A model generated the notes under the pieces. It searched no databases. It saw only the letters and a program-made list of their open reading frames with translations, and was not told where the DNA came from. Positions 1-9,927 of a stretch of 64,000 nt of DNA are shown here, one piece after another. A program made the position numbers and the translations under genes. The stretch is from Vibrio ostreicida. GTDB lineage: Bacteria; Pseudomonadota; Gammaproteobacteria; Enterobacterales; Vibrionaceae. How positions within the stretch are numbered: position 1 is the first letter of the stretch; every line of letters begins with the position of its first letter. The stretch is taken from assembly GCF_013074385.2 (NCBI RefSeq), contig NZ_JABEYA020000002.1, positions 507,368-571,367 on the forward strand, written 5' to 3'.

Positions 1-339
1 GTGAGAGTTGAAAACAACGGTATGGTTTATGCGACTTATACCAATGGTCAGTCTCAGCTTCAGGGGCAAGTGGTATTGGCTGACTTCGCCAACACACAGG
101 GGCTAGCGAAAGTCAGTGGTACCGCATGGACACAAAGTTTTAGTTCTGGAGCGCCCGTTGTCGGTGTACCAGGTTCAGGGACTTTGGGAGATTTAACTCC
201 GGGAGCGCTTGAAGGCTCAAACGTCGACTTGACTAGCGAATTGGTTAACTTGATGACCGCTCAGCGCAATTATCAAGCCAATGCAAAAACCATTTCGACC
301 AGTGATAAGTTGACTCAGGCACTATTCAACGCCATCTAA
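1..339 (+). CDS. flgE: Lateral flagellar hook protein FlgE, C-terminal part
   Basis: This is the last 112 codons of a gene that begins before the window. The segment GALEGSNVDLTSELVNLM followed by TAQRNYQANAKTISTSDK is the conserved C-terminal helix of FlgE and related axial proteins, which helps form the D0 core of the hook. FlgE polymerises into the hook joining the rod to the filament after export by the flagellar type III apparatus. The gene is 11 bases ahead of flgF, in the order flgE-F-G-H-I-J-K-L. The GTG at base 1 is only an in-frame valine, not the start. Assignment to the lateral rather than the polar system rests on the laf genes downstream. Confidence 0.93.
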   Translation: MRVENNGMVYATYTNGQSQLQGQVVLADFANTQGLAKVSGTAWTQSFSSGAPVVGVPGSGTLGDLTPGALEGSNVDLTSELVNLMTAQRNYQANAKTISTSDKLTQALFNAI

Positions 340-350
340 CGGAGCCTTAA

Positions 351-1082
351 ATGGACAGTTTGTTATTTACCGCAACATCGGGAGCGAGCAGGGTAATGAA
401 AGCCCAGCATGTACGCTCCAACAACTTGTCAAATGCCGACACGGCAGGCTTTCGTGCAGATATGGAACGTGTTTCCAGCATCAAGATGGAAGGTTCGGGT
501 TTTGATGGTCGCACCTTGGTGGCGACGAATTCCGCTTCGACACGTTTTGACGAGGGAGACATTGTTAAAACCGGCCGAGCGCTTGATGTTGCTGTGATGG
601 GCGAAGGTTACCTCACCGTGCAAACCGCGGATGGGCAAGAAGCCTACACGCGCGCAGGTAACATCAAAGTCGATTCATTTGGTGCCTTAAGCATCAATGG
701 TTTTGCGGTTATCGGCGACGGAGGCCCGCTGACCTTGCCTGATTACCAATCGGTCGACATCAGTGAACGGGGGCTGATTTCAGTCGTGCCACCCGGTGGC
801 GGCGCTGAAATTGAAGTTGGCACCCTTAAGCGGGTTAATCCACAAACCAATCAGCTGCAAAAAGAAAGTGACAGCCTTTTACACAGCATTGATGGAAATC
901 CTTTTGCTGAAGATGAAACGGTCCAACTTGCGCCTGAGCATATCGAAGGCAGTAACGTTTCTGCAATTGATGAATTACTTAATGTTATGTCGCTCACCCG
1001 AAATTTCGAAATGCAAGTTCGGATGATGAAAACAGCAGAGACTTTGGCTCAGGCTGGAAACAAATTAATGGCGTCGCGCTAA
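351..1082 (+). CDS. flgF: Lateral flagellar proximal rod protein FlgF
   Basis: The 243-residue product is a rod protein of the basal body, assembled in the periplasm after type III export. The N-terminal axial-protein motif SNNLSNADTAGF lies near residues 24-35 and the matching C-terminal helix begins at GSNVSAIDELLNVM, near residue 200. Both ends are typical of FlgF/FlgG and form the coiled-coil D0 domain. The length agrees with FlgF (about 245-250). It starts 11 bases after flgE and ends 21 bases before flgG, so it belongs to the flg operon. No irregularity is visible. Confidence 0.95.
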   Translation: MDSLLFTATSGASRVMKAQHVRSNNLSNADTAGFRADMERVSSIKMEGSGFDGRTLVATNSASTRFDEGDIVKTGRALDVAVMGEGYLTVQTADGQEAYTRAGNIKVDSFGALSINGFAVIGDGGPLTLPDYQSVDISERGLISVVPPGGGAEIEVGTLKRVNPQTNQLQKESDSLLHSIDGNPFAEDETVQLAPEHIEGSNVSAIDELLNVMSLTRNFEMQVRMMKTAETLAQAGNKLMASR

Positions 1083-1103
1083 GCGGCGTCAAAGGAGTAG
1101 AAA

Positions 1104-1889
1104 ATGCATTCAGCATTATGGGTAAGCAAAACGGGTATGGCCGCTCAAGATACGAAGATGACGGCGATCTCCAACAATCTAGCCAATGTGAATACGGTCG
1201 GATTTAAACGTGACAGGGTAGTTTTTGAAGACTTGTTTTACAACATCCAACGTCAACCTGGTGCGCAAGTAGACGACGTTAACCAACTGCCGTCTGGCGT
1301 TCAGCTTGGTAGTGGTGTGCGTGTTGTCGGCACTCAAAAGGTGTTTACACAAGGCAATGCTCAAAATACCAGCCAAGAGTTGGATTTAGCGGTCATGGGA
1401 CAAGGTTTCTTCCAGATAGAAAATTCAGATGGTCAGATCATGTACACCCGAAATGGTCAATTTCATGTGAACTCTGAGGGCCTGATGGTCAACAGTCAGG
1501 GGTTACCGCTTGAGCCTCAGATCCAAATTCCGGAAGACGCAATATCCCTATCTATTGGCGTGGATGGCACCGTTTCGGCAACCACGCCGGGCAGTACAAC
1601 TCCGACTGGCTTGGGTCAGATTACGTTAGCACGATTTATCAACCCAGCAGGTCTTGAGGCGGCGGGCGGTAACCTATTTCGTGAAACCGAAGCCAGTGGT
1701 CAGGCTGAAGAGCTGACCGCAGGTGAGGAGGGAGCCGGAAGCATCAAACAAGGCGCCCTAGAAGGCTCTAATGTTCAAGTTGTTGAGGAAATGGTTGACA
1801 TGATTACCACACAACGCGCTTATGAAATGAACGCCAAAGTGGTCTCTGCAGCAGATGATATGCTGAAGTTTGTTGCCCAGTCGGTGTAA
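1104..1889 (+). CDS. flgG: Lateral flagellar distal rod protein FlgG
   Basis: The 261-residue product forms the distal rod, the drive shaft that crosses the peptidoglycan and outer membrane. The signature SNNLANVNTVGFKRDR lies near residues 23-38, and the C-terminal helix LEGSNVQVVEEMVDMI with TTQRAYEMNAK is nearly canonical. The length equals that of E. coli FlgG (260). An AAAGGAG ribosome site lies just ahead of the ATG. It sits between flgF and flgH as in all flg operons. Confidence 0.96.
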   Translation: MHSALWVSKTGMAAQDTKMTAISNNLANVNTVGFKRDRVVFEDLFYNIQRQPGAQVDDVNQLPSGVQLGSGVRVVGTQKVFTQGNAQNTSQELDLAVMGQGFFQIENSDGQIMYTRNGQFHVNSEGLMVNSQGLPLEPQIQIPEDAISLSIGVDGTVSATTPGSTTPTGLGQITLARFINPAGLEAAGGNLFRETEASGQAEELTAGEEGAGSIKQGALEGSNVQVVEEMVDMITTQRAYEMNAKVVSAADDMLKFVAQSV

Positions 1890-1917
1890 TAGTTACGTGA
1901 TGATAAAGGAATAATGA

Positions 1918-2589
1918 ATGATGGCGTTTTTTAGATGTTGGCCGTTGGTTATCGTTTTACTTGCTGGGTGCGCAGGTCGTCAGGAGTTTACTCCTCCCGA
2001 ACCCGATGGCGAAAAATACGCCCCTCCAACTTTGGATTATTCTCTGCCGGAGGCGGAAAGTGGGAGCCTTTATCGTCACAAATATACCATGACTCTGTTT
2101 CAGGATAGGAGAGCTTACCGTGTGGGCGATATGTTGACGGTGATGCTCGCTGAAGTGACGGAATCAAGTAAGAAAGCCGATACAAAATATGGAAAGAACT
2201 CCAGTGTTGGGTTTTCTGCCCCTAGCCTCGGTGGCAATACCATCAGTGAGTTGGCTGCGAGTGTGGATGCAAAGCGAGGGTTTGATGGCAGTGCATCCAG
2301 TTCACAGGGAAATAAACTTGAAGGATCAATTACCGTCACGGTGCATGAAGTCCTGCCCAATGGTGTATTGCGCATCAATGGCGAGAAGTGGATTCGTCTC
2401 AACCAGGGCGATGAATTCATTCGTCTCACTGGCATTGTTAGGGTTGATGATATCAGCCGAAACAATCAAGTCCCATCATCTCGAATCGGAGATGCCAGAA
2501 TTACGTATTCCGGTCGTGGCGCTTTATCAGACAGTAATGCCGCAGGATGGCTGACTCAATTCTTTAACAGTCCTTGGATGCCGTTTTAA
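1918..2589 (+). CDS. flgH: Lateral flagellar L-ring lipoprotein FlgH
   Basis: FlgH forms the L ring in the outer membrane. The 223-residue product begins with a lipoprotein signal peptide ending in the lipobox LAGC, with the lipidated cysteine at residue 18. The mature part contains the conserved segment [21 protein letters not shown] and the late motif [21 protein letters not shown] typical of FlgH. Its stop overlaps the flgI start (TAATG), which suggests translational coupling. Confidence 0.95.
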   Translation: MMAFFRCWPLVIVLLAGCAGRQEFTPPEPDGEKYAPPTLDYSLPEAESGSLYRHKYTMTLFQDRRAYRVGDMLTVMLAEVTESSKKADTKYGKNSSVGFSAPSLGGNTISELAASVDAKRGFDGSASSSQGNKLEGSITVTVHEVLPNGVLRINGEKWIRLNQGDEFIRLTGIVRVDDISRNNQVPSSRIGDARITYSGRGALSDSNAAGWLTQFFNSPWMPF

Positions 2590-3713
2590 TGAAACAAAAA
2601 ATGAAGATGTATTATACCGCGTTGCTGCTCGCGTCTCTTGCGGCGGTCACTTACCCTGCTCGTGCTGAAGTGGCGATTCCTGTGATGGATTTGGTCGACG
2701 TACAGGGTATCCGAGAAAACCAGTTGGTGGGCTATGGCTTAGTGGTTGGTCTCGATGGTCAGGGTGACCGGAATCAAGTCAAATTTACCGCCCAGTCGGT
2801 CACCAATATGTTGCGTCAATTTGGGGTCCAGATTGACGACAATATCAACCCTAAGCTTCGTAATGTTGCCTCTGTGAGTGTAACAGCGACGGTCGAACCT
2901 ATGGCGGGTAAAGGGCAAACATTGAATGTTGTGGTGTCTTCTATTGGTGATGCAAAGAGTCTAAGAGGCGGTACTTTACTCTTGACGCCATTGCGCGGTA
3001 TTGATGGAGAAGTGTATGCCGTTGCGCAGGGAAATGTTGTCGTTGGCGGCGTATCAGCGGAAGGGAAAAGCGGCTCAAAAGTGGTCATCAATACGCCGAC
3101 GTCAGGACGAATCCCGGGAGGAGCGATGCTTGAACGGGAAGTTCCGAGTGATTTCTCAGAGCTAGAGCACGTTGTTTTAAACCTTCGCAAACCAAGCTTT
3201 ACGACCGCAAAAAATATTGCCCGTGAAATCAATAATATTTTCGGCCCTAAAGTCGCGATCGCAAAAAACAACGTTCGTATTGACGTCAAGGCACCAAAAG
3301 ACAGTCAGCAGCGGGTAGTGATGATGTCGATGTTAGAAGACATTAGTGTCCTCGAAGGGCGCAAGCCAGCACGTATTGTATTTAACTCCCGAACCGGCAC
3401 GGTCGTCATTGGTCAAAGTGTTAAGGTGAGTGAGGCGGCAGTGAGTCATGGCAATCTTACGGTGACGATTGCAGAGTCTCAGCAGGTGAGTCAACCGAAT
3501 GCGTTGTCGTCTGGCGAAACGAAAGTGACAGACCAGTCACTGCTCGATGTTACCGAAGAGCAAGCGCAAATGGTGATCTGGCCTCCTGGCACTGAGCTCA
3601 ATACTATTGTGAATGCGGTGAACAGTCTTGGAGCCACGCCGACGGACTTGATGTCGATCTTACAAGCATTGCATGAGGCTGGAGCCCTCAATGCAGAGCT
3701 GGTTGTGATATAG
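2589..3713 (+). CDS. flgI: Lateral flagellar P-ring protein FlgI
   Basis: FlgI assembles the P ring around the rod in the peptidoglycan layer. The chosen ATG overlaps the flgH stop and gives 374 residues, with a Sec signal peptide likely cut after ARA near residue 26 (hydrophobic stretch [11 protein letters not shown]). The mature start [20 protein letters not shown] and the segment [13 protein letters not shown] are diagnostic for FlgI. A longer in-frame reading from 2574 is unlikely because it lies inside flgH and has no ribosome site. Confidence 0.95.
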   Translation: MKQKMKMYYTALLLASLAAVTYPARAEVAIPVMDLVDVQGIRENQLVGYGLVVGLDGQGDRNQVKFTAQSVTNMLRQFGVQIDDNINPKLRNVASVSVTATVEPMAGKGQTLNVVVSSIGDAKSLRGGTLLLTPLRGIDGEVYAVAQGNVVVGGVSAEGKSGSKVVINTPTSGRIPGGAMLEREVPSDFSELEHVVLNLRKPSFTTAKNIAREINNIFGPKVAIAKNNVRIDVKAPKDSQQRVVMMSMLEDISVLEGRKPARIVFNSRTGTVVIGQSVKVSEAAVSHGNLTVTIAESQQVSQPNALSSGETKVTDQSLLDVTEEQAQMVIWPPGTELNTIVNAVNSLGATPTDLMSILQALHEAGALNAELVVI

Positions 3714-3722
3714 GAGAATAAA

Positions 3723-4268
3723 ATGAAATTAGACGGCCTTAATGAGCACTCACAAATGAATCAAGTGCTCTATCACGACAACCGTGCGTTAGTAAATATA
3801 AAGAATAATTCAGAGTCAGGGCAGGCGTTGGAAGCGGTGGCGGGTCAGTTTGAAGCCATGTTTTTGCAGATGGTGTTACGTCAGATGCGCACCAGTAGTG
3901 ATGTTCTTGCAGATAAAGACAGTCCGTTTTCTAGCCAGCAGCAAGGCGTTTTCCGCGACATGTACGATGGCCAATTAGCGATTGAAATGGCCAAAAAACA
4001 GCATTCAGGGATCTCAGATATGTTGATTCGTCAACTTAGCCCCTCAATGTCAGAAGTCGAGTTTGACCGTCACTCATTGGCTGTCTCAGCCAATGATGGT
4101 GACCGCGGCTTGAGAGGGGTATCACAGCCTGAATATGAGGACACCTTGAATCAGACTGGATTATTTCATACCAAAGAGGAGACGGTCGCCTCTGTAAAAC
4201 AAATGCTGGGAGAAGTCAGTGCAACCACTGCTTTTGCACAGCCTTTGATTCGAAAAATGGAGCTGTAA
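3723..4268 (+). CDS. flgJ: Lateral rod-cap protein FlgJ without muramidase domain
   Basis: The 181-residue product carries the rod-scaffolding domain: LEAVAGQFEAMFLQMVLRQM near residues 37-56 and the segment FRDMYDGQLAIEMAKK near 78-93 are the FlgJ N-terminal signature. FlgJ caps the growing rod. Most gamma-proteobacterial polar FlgJ proteins are around 300 residues and end in a peptidoglycan-hydrolysing glucosaminidase domain. That domain is absent here. The stop is directly followed by the flgK start, and the frame is intact, so this is a natural short form rather than a truncation. Another enzyme must open the peptidoglycan for the rod. Confidence 0.93.
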   Translation: MKLDGLNEHSQMNQVLYHDNRALVNIKNNSESGQALEAVAGQFEAMFLQMVLRQMRTSSDVLADKDSPFSSQQQGVFRDMYDGQLAIEMAKKQHSGISDMLIRQLSPSMSEVEFDRHSLAVSANDGDRGLRGVSQPEYEDTLNQTGLFHTKEETVASVKQMLGEVSATTAFAQPLIRKMEL

Positions 4269-5642
4269 ATGAATCTTGTTAATATTGCCTTGTCAGGGCT
4301 CAATTCGAACCGTGTGGCGCTGGATGTCACAGCCCAGAACGTCTCTAATATCAACACTCCTGGGTACAGTCGTCAACAGGCACTCATGGTCTCTGTAGGG
4401 GGCGCGAAATATGACAATCTCAGCGCAGGCTCAGGGGTTGAAGTGTCGAGTATTCGCCGAGTCACCGATGACTTTCTGACGAAGCAAACGTGGTCGACAA
4501 ACAGTCTGTCTGCGTATGCGACTCGATATACCACCAGTATGGGGCTATTGGAAAATACCCTAGGCGCCGATGGGTTCAGTTTGTCTGCAGGACTGGACAC
4601 CCTGTTTTCTTCACTTAACGACGCCACAGTAAAACCAGAGTCGGTGCCCTATCGTCAACAGATCATTAATGAGTCTGAAGCGCTGGCGCGTCGATTTAAC
4701 ACATTGACAGAATCGCTTCATCATCAACACAAAGACATGAATGATCAGCGCACCGCTGCGATTGCTCATGCCAACAGTCTGATGGGGAATATTGCCGATA
4801 TCAACAAGCAAGTGGTTGAGATGGCAGGAACGGGCGGCAACCCAGCCCAATTGCTTGATACGCGAGATGCTTTAATTGGAGAGCTATCGAAAGTGGTCGC
4901 GATAAAAACTACCGATCAAGCGGACGGAAGTCTTCAGGTGACCTTGTCATCGGGGCAGCCATTGGTGATGGGCGGTGATGCTGGAAAACTAAAAGCGCTC
5001 CCTGACCCCACTGACCCTTATATGGCGGAATTGGTGGTCGAATTCGGCAAGCAACAGTTTTCAGCCACAGGTGTGGCGGGCGGTCAGATTGGCGCGTTAA
5101 ATGATTACCAAATAGAGGTACTGAAACCTTATCGCAATGCCATTGACGACATGGCAAAGTCAGTCGCGGATGAATTCAACACCTTATTGGCAACGGGGAC
5201 TGACTTAAATGGTAACCCCGGAAGCGCTATGTTTAGTTATGATCCGGCTAACCCAGCAGCCAGCTTGACCATCACGGATCTTCAGCCGGCCCAGCTCGCT
5301 CTGTCCGCGGATGGTAACCCAGGCAATGCAGATGTACTGGATAAACTGATAGCGGTCAGCAATAAAACATTTTCAATCAGTGGCTTTGGTTCTGTCACTC
5401 TTAATGATGCCTTCTCGGCGATGGTTGGAGAAACCGCCATCAAAGCCCGTCAAGCGAGCGCAGACTATCAGGCAAAATTGTCGATGAATGATCAGGCTGT
5501 GAAAGCTCGAGACAATGTCAGTGCCGTCAACAGTGATGAAGAAGCGGCGAACCTGATGACGTTTGCCAATGTCCACAATGCCAACATGAAAGTGATCAGT
5601 ACGGCTAATCAGTTGTTTGATGCTGTGCTGCAAATATTTTAA
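4269..5642 (+). CDS. flgK: Lateral hook-filament junction protein FlgK (HAP1)
   Basis: FlgK forms the first junction ring between hook and filament. The 457-residue product has the N-terminal axial motif AQNVSNINTPGYSRQ at about residues 23-37, a coiled-coil stretch near 120-180, and the C-terminal FlgK/flagellin-like end with LMTFANVHNANMKVIST. Its ATG immediately follows the flgJ stop. It is somewhat shorter than enterobacterial FlgK (about 547), which suggests a reduced variable middle domain. Confidence 0.94.
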   Translation: MNLVNIALSGLNSNRVALDVTAQNVSNINTPGYSRQQALMVSVGGAKYDNLSAGSGVEVSSIRRVTDDFLTKQTWSTNSLSAYATRYTTSMGLLENTLGADGFSLSAGLDTLFSSLNDATVKPESVPYRQQIINESEALARRFNTLTESLHHQHKDMNDQRTAAIAHANSLMGNIADINKQVVEMAGTGGNPAQLLDTRDALIGELSKVVAIKTTDQADGSLQVTLSSGQPLVMGGDAGKLKALPDPTDPYMAELVVEFGKQQFSATGVAGGQIGALNDYQIEVLKPYRNAIDDMAKSVADEFNTLLATGTDLNGNPGSAMFSYDPANPAASLTITDLQPAQLALSADGNPGNADVLDKLIAVSNKTFSISGFGSVTLNDAFSAMVGETAIKARQASADYQAKLSMNDQAVKARDNVSAVNSDEEAANLMTFANVHNANMKVISTANQLFDAVLQIF

Positions 5643-5657
5643 AAGTAGGGAACTCAG

Positions 5658-6554
5658 ATGCGAATTAGTGATACGCAATTCAGCCATATGATGCTGCAAA
5701 GCCTGCAAAAAAACAGTGCAGGTTTAGGCAAGGTGATGCAACAGATGTCAACCAGCGATCGCCTGACAAAATTGTCCGATGATCCCATGGCTTCTGTACA
5801 GTTGCTTAACTTGGAGCGTGAAGGTTCAGCGATCCACCAATACAAGTCAAATATCGCCAATGTAAAGACTGCCTTATCGAGTCAGGAAGTCCATCTTGAT
5901 TCTGTTAATGAAAGCCTCAAAAACATGAATGAATTAGTGCTTTGGGGAGCTAACGGAACACTGGGCGACGTTGAACGTGTCGGCCTTGTGACTGAGCTGG
6001 AAAGCTTACGGTCCTCCGTTGCGTCGTCGTTTAATGCGCAAGATGAAGAAGGTCGTTTCTTGTTCTCTGGTACGAAAACAGACACCCCTGCGTTATCCGA
6101 TGCGACAGGTACTTATGTGATTGAGGGCAATAATGATAAGCGTATGGTGACCGTTGCTAAAGGCGTCACTATGGAGTCGAATATGACCGCACAGGAGATC
6201 TTGGACGTAGGTGGAAACAACGTCCTCAACGAGCTTGACGCGTTGATTGCTGAATTTAAATCACCGACACCTGCATTTCGAGCGACCGTAGAATCGACGT
6301 TAAGCACGATAGAATCAACATCAAGCTCCGTTCTGGCGGCATTAACTGAGTTGGGTGGGCGTCACAATAATCTTGATATGATGGCCAGCGCGCACAGTGA
6401 AAATAAGTTATTTGTCGACAAAGTGACCAACGATCTCTCCGCGTTGGATTATGGGGAGGCGTCGGTTAGGTTGAATAACTATATGGCTGCGTTACAGGCG
6501 ACACAAGCAAGCTACGTCAAGATCAACGATCTCAACCTTTTTGATCGTATTTAA
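5658..6554 (+). CDS. flgL: Lateral hook-filament junction protein FlgL (HAP3)
   Basis: The 298-residue product is a flagellin-related junction protein. The N-terminus MRISDTQFSHMMLQSLQ and the pattern SDRLTKLSDDPMASVQL, near residues 33-49, match FlgL. The C-terminus VRLNNYMAALQATQASY is the usual FlgL/flagellin terminal helix. It starts 15 bases after flgK and ends the canonical flg operon order. A further axial-type gene follows 17 bases later. Confidence 0.94.
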   Translation: MRISDTQFSHMMLQSLQKNSAGLGKVMQQMSTSDRLTKLSDDPMASVQLLNLEREGSAIHQYKSNIANVKTALSSQEVHLDSVNESLKNMNELVLWGANGTLGDVERVGLVTELESLRSSVASSFNAQDEEGRFLFSGTKTDTPALSDATGTYVIEGNNDKRMVTVAKGVTMESNMTAQEILDVGGNNVLNELDALIAEFKSPTPAFRATVESTLSTIESTSSSVLAALTELGGRHNNLDMMASAHSENKLFVDKVTNDLSALDYGEASVRLNNYMAALQATQASYVKINDLNLFDRI

Positions 6555-6571
6555 TAAGCAGGATAATCAAT

Positions 6572-7612
6572 ATGGTAATGAGCACGGTTGAGGTTCGTCC
6601 GCATAATGTCAGATTAACAGGACATGATAAATCCTCTATCACTCCACAGCGATCTTCCGATCCCGATACTGGCCTTGGCCAGTATCGTTCGGTAGCAAAA
6701 ACGTCAACACCAGCAACGTATTCGTTGTCTGGTGTTTTGCTTACTCAGGGGCAGCAAAATGCGACCTCAGTGCAGATAGGCACAAAATCACTGCAAGTCA
6801 TTGGCGGGGAATTGGTCAAGATAAAGCAGGGGCTGACCCGCGCAATGAACGCAGGGAAAAACCAGCATCCGAGTTTGAAAGAAGGGCTCTCCAGCGCCAA
6901 AATCAACATTGAACGTACGCTTGAATCGGCGCAGTTTGAAGGCAAAAAGGTCTTGGACAATCAACTCCGGCTTAAGCTTGATCAAGCGGACATACGTCGA
7001 TTTTCAATTTCGGGTCTCAATGTTGAACGTTTGAAGGATAAAGCGGAACAAATCCGGTTGGATTTTCCCCAAGGCCAATCGGTTATGATTCAATTTGATG
7101 GGCAATCTGACGGCAAAAAAACAGTAAAAATGTTGGACAGGAACCTGATCCCGCTTGGCCTAAGAGCCTCGTTGTCTGAAGACGGCACTATTGTGTTTGA
7201 ATCCTCTGAAAAAGCCTATTTGCAAATGCAGAAAAAAGTCATGGTGACTGGTGAAGGTCATCGTTTTCCTGCAGGTCAATCCAATGCAATGACGCTTAAA
7301 CCAGAACCTGAAGGTATTTCTGAACTGAGTTTTGACCTAGGTTCACGTGATGGTATTAAGAAAACGATCGCCACCGTGAATCAGCACTTAAGACAAGTAC
7401 AAAGTGGTTTAGAGCAGGCAAAAGGGATTGGTTCACAGTTAAACGCGCAGATGCGAATAATTCATAGCCAAACATCGTTGATATCCGCCAGTCAAGTGGG
7501 CGATAAATTAAAAGCTCTTGACGAGAGTGAACATCAATTCTCGTCGGTTTTTCAAGCGCTTAATGCACAGGCCAATGTTCGGCGTCATTCGGTGGTCGCC
7601 TTGCTTAGGTAG
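6572..7612 (+). CDS. lafW: Flagellin-like axial protein, probably LafW
   Basis: The 346-residue product is not a standard Flg protein. Visible similarity is to the flagellin fold: the N-terminal helix region QIGTKSLQVIGGELVKIKQG, the short motif FEGKKVLD near residue 128 (flagellins have FNGxKVL), and a C-terminal helix with LNAQMRIIHSQTSL. LafW, a flagellin-like hook-associated protein, is described directly after lfgL in lateral/Flag-2 loci, and this gene holds that position. The first 50 residues look disordered. It is the last gene of the + strand flg operon and is followed by two terminators. The symbol rests on context and weak sequence resemblance. Two close starts (6572, 6578) are possible. 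Confidence 0.6.
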   Translation: MVMSTVEVRPHNVRLTGHDKSSITPQRSSDPDTGLGQYRSVAKTSTPATYSLSGVLLTQGQQNATSVQIGTKSLQVIGGELVKIKQGLTRAMNAGKNQHPSLKEGLSSAKINIERTLESAQFEGKKVLDNQLRLKLDQADIRRFSISGLNVERLKDKAEQIRLDFPQGQSVMIQFDGQSDGKKTVKMLDRNLIPLGLRASLSEDGTIVFESSEKAYLQMQKKVMVTGEGHRFPAGQSNAMTLKPEPEGISELSFDLGSRDGIKKTIATVNQHLRQVQSGLEQAKGIGSQLNAQMRIIHSQTSLISASQVGDKLKALDESEHQFSSVFQALNAQANVRRHSVVALLR

Positions 7613-7631
7613 GAGAACATTCTCTGCTCAG

Positions 7632-7682
7632 GAGCGATTTTCGCTCTTTTTGCTCTTCAGGTTTCTGGAGAGCATTTTTTTT
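7632..7682 (+). terminator. Tandem intrinsic terminators of the flg operon
   Basis: Two hairpins stand in a row. GAGCGA pairs with TCGCTC (7632-7646) and is followed by five T. GCTCTTCAG pairs with CTGGAGAGC (7652-7673) and is followed by A and eight T. The second is strong. They end transcription of flgE-lafW before the oppositely oriented small membrane gene. Confidence 0.85.
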
Positions 7683-7706
7683 ACCTGTATTGTGTGAGAC
7701 TTGAGC

Positions 7707-7994
7707 TCACACTAAAAAGAAGAAATAGAGAAAGCAGACAAAGGCAAGTAAGGTTGCCGATAGGGTGGGGTAAATGATGTACGCGTCTCTTTTATCAGTC
7801 CTTTGAAAACAAAGGGAGGTCATCAGTACATTGTAAATAAGCAGCAAAGTACTGATGGCTGTACCTCCGTTTAGAGTCAGATTGTAAAGTTGACTTAAGA
7901 ATAACGAAAGCAACATATAGTCAATGATGATCAGCCATAAGAAAGCTTTCTGTAACACATCTTTTTTGGCACTTTGGCCTGAATGTTGAAACAT
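7707..7994 (-). CDS. Small predicted inner-membrane protein
   Basis: The 95-residue product has three hydrophobic stretches, near residues 17-36, 44-60 and 74-94 (for example LLAFVCFLYFFFLV at the C-terminus), so it is probably a small inner-membrane protein. I do not recognise a family. It lies between the ends of the flg operon and the motor gene lafU, on the same strand as lafU and 68 bases beyond it. The ribosome site is weak. A role in the lateral motor would be guesswork. It could also be unrelated or a spurious reading frame, although the hydrophobic pattern argues against that. Confidence 0.5.
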   Translation of the reverse strand: MFQHSGQSAKKDVLQKAFLWLIIIDYMLLSLFLSQLYNLTLNGGTAISTLLLIYNVLMTSLCFQRTDKRDAYIIYPTLSATLLAFVCFLYFFFLV

Positions 7995-8062
7995 GGGCGT
8001 CTTTAAAATTGAGCCATCAGATGTGGGTTACACACCTGACGGCGAGTGAAAGTTGAAAAGGA

Positions 8063-9061
8063 TTAGAGAGATTGCGTTGTCATGGACAAAGGCGTAGCTT
8101 GAACCGGTTCAGAATAACCAATGACATCCTGACGGATGACAGGTTGGTTGAACTCGGCTTTAAGCCGTGCCTTTTGTAACTCACTATCCTGCTGAGTGCC
8201 GAAAAAGGTTTCCAATACCTTGGCGGCTGGTGTGGTTAACACAAACAGTTCAATACGCCGGTTTTCGCTGGATGCAGGTTCGGTGTTGTTGAGTAGCGCA
8301 CGATCTGACATTCCAGTTACTTGTAACACACGATTTGCAGGCATGCCGCCTGCAACCAGCGTATATCTGGCAGCATTGGCACGAGACGCAGAAAGTTCCC
8401 AGTTTGAATGCCGTTCAAGTCGACCTTTATACGGAATCGCATCGGTGTGACCACTGATAATCAGCGGATTGTCCACCCCTTTGAACACAGGCGCTAATGC
8501 AAGGAGAAGATCTTCAAAGAAAGGGGTCAACTCCGAGCCGCCACGGCCAAACATATGTTGCTTATAGTCATCTTGTAATACGATTCTTAGCCCTTGCGGC
8601 GTAACGTCAATATTGACGTTTCCTTGAGCGCTAGACTGCCTAACCGCTTCCTTAATGACTTTCGCCAGTGCCGCCAGCCTTTCTTGCGTATCGAACTTTC
8701 CAGGGATCAAAGCATCCGTTTCCGGGCCGTCACCATCCCCTTGAAAAAATGAACTGACCACGTGAGTCGAATCATGCTTACTGGGTACGGACGAGTTCGA
8801 CGCCAGATCGATAGGAGAGATACTCTGAGCTGAGTCAAAGGGATTGCCATAGCTTTTATCAAACACGCTGGCACTTTGGAGGTGAGCGACGATGGCTTTG
8901 CGCTCTTCTCTATTGACCACTTGCATGACCCAAAGCACCAGAAACAATGCCATAAGCGCGATCATGAAATCAGCAAAGGCTACTTTCCACGCACCGCCAT
9001 GGTAGTCATCGTTCTGAACCACTTTGGTTCGTTTGAATACGACTTGCTCTTGTCTTTGCAT
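8063..9061 (-). CDS. lafU: Lateral flagellar stator protein LafU (MotB family)
   Basis: LafU is the peptidoglycan-anchored half of the lateral stator. The single membrane segment contains the ion-binding aspartate at residue 31 ([19 protein letters not shown]). The C-terminal OmpA-like domain shows [13 protein letters not shown] near residue 210 and ENRRIELFV later. The chosen start at 9061 overlaps the lafT stop (TGATG) with AGGAG five bases upstream. A longer frame exists but lies inside lafT. Vibrio lateral stators are proton-driven, so the same is inferred here. Length is about 332 residues. Confidence 0.94.
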   Translation of the reverse strand: MQRQEQVVFKRTKVVQNDDYHGGAWKVAFADFMIALMALFLVLWVMQVVNREERKAIVAHLQSASVFDKSYGNPFDSAQSISPIDLASNSSVPSKHDSTHVVSSFFQGDGDGPETDALIPGKFDTQERLAALAKVIKEAVRQSSAQGNVNIDVTPQGLRIVLQDDYKQHMFGRGGSELTPFFEDLLLALAPVFKGVDNPLIISGHTDAIPYKGRLERHSNWELSASRANAARYTLVAGGMPANRVLQVTGMSDRALLNNTEPASSENRRIELFVLTTPAAKVLETFFGTQQDSELQKARLKAEFNQPVIRQDVIGYSEPVQATPLSMTTQSL

Positions 9062-9918
9062 CATATCTCCTGCTCTGAGAGCCATTTCTCCATTTGATTA
9101 AATGTCGGTTTGATGTCGAGTTGGATGTGCTTACGGCCAGCATCAATCGCGAGCAACGTTGGCTTTTTAGCAACGTAGGCGACTAAAGTTGCCCTAATAC
9201 ATTCAAATGCAGTCATGTTACGCTTAACGCGTTGCGCCATTGCGTTGCTTAAAGGGTCGAGGCAACAGTAACAACCAAAGATACCAATAAAGGTGCCGAC
9301 TAAAGCTGCCGCGACGTGGTAACCCACCATGGCAATAGATCCATCGATCGCTTGCATCGTTATAATGATACCGCCAACGGCGGCAAGGATGCCGAACCCA
9401 GGAAGCGCTTCAGCGGTGCGCTGCATTGAACGAGAAGGCAGTAGCATTTCGGTTTGAATAGCTTCTATTTCTTGTTCTAACAACCCCTCTAACTCGTGGG
9501 GAGACATTTGTCCCATGGCCATTAAACGTAAATTATCGGTAATGAAGGAAATGAGTCGATAGTCACTGCCAACATTTGGATAGGCCAAGAAGATAGAGCT
9601 TTGCTCCGGCGCTTCAATGTGAGAATCCAAGAACTTAAAGCCTCGACTTCTCGCGGTTTCAAGCAGGTGATTGAGCAGCGCCATCAGCTCCATATAGTAT
9701 TCATATTCCTCGTGCGGGGCAGACATGGTCGCACGCACTTGTTGGCGCATCTCTTTGAGGACTTGCGGAGGGTTACCAATAATCAAGGAACCGGCAGCGG
9801 CACCAATAATAATTAGAAATTCAGCGGGTTGCCAAATCGCGCCCAGCTTGCCGCCGGCCCACATGTATCCACCAAAGACACACAGTAGGACGGTGATGGC
9901 TCCAAAAAACTTTTGCAT
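9061..9918 (-). CDS. lafT: Lateral flagellar stator protein LafT (MotA family)
   Basis: The 285-residue product is the membrane partner of LafU. Four membrane segments are visible (around residues 4-20, 33-50, 170-192 and 200-220). The functional proline sits in [14 protein letters not shown], and the cytoplasmic loop carries charged residues that contact FliG. It is closer to enterobacterial MotA than to PomA in length. AGGAG stands six bases before the ATG. The order lafS-lafT-lafU is the one known from V. parahaemolyticus. Confidence 0.94.
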   Translation of the reverse strand: MQKFFGAITVLLCVFGGYMWAGGKLGAIWQPAEFLIIIGAAAGSLIIGNPPQVLKEMRQQVRATMSAPHEEYEYYMELMALLNHLLETARSRGFKFLDSHIEAPEQSSIFLAYPNVGSDYRLISFITDNLRLMAMGQMSPHELEGLLEQEIEAIQTEMLLPSRSMQRTAEALPGFGILAAVGGIIITMQAIDGSIAMVGYHVAAALVGTFIGIFGCYCCLDPLSNAMAQRVKRNMTAFECIRATLVAYVAKKPTLLAIDAGRKHIQLDIKPTFNQMEKWLSEQEI

Positions 9919-9927
9919 TTGTGACTC

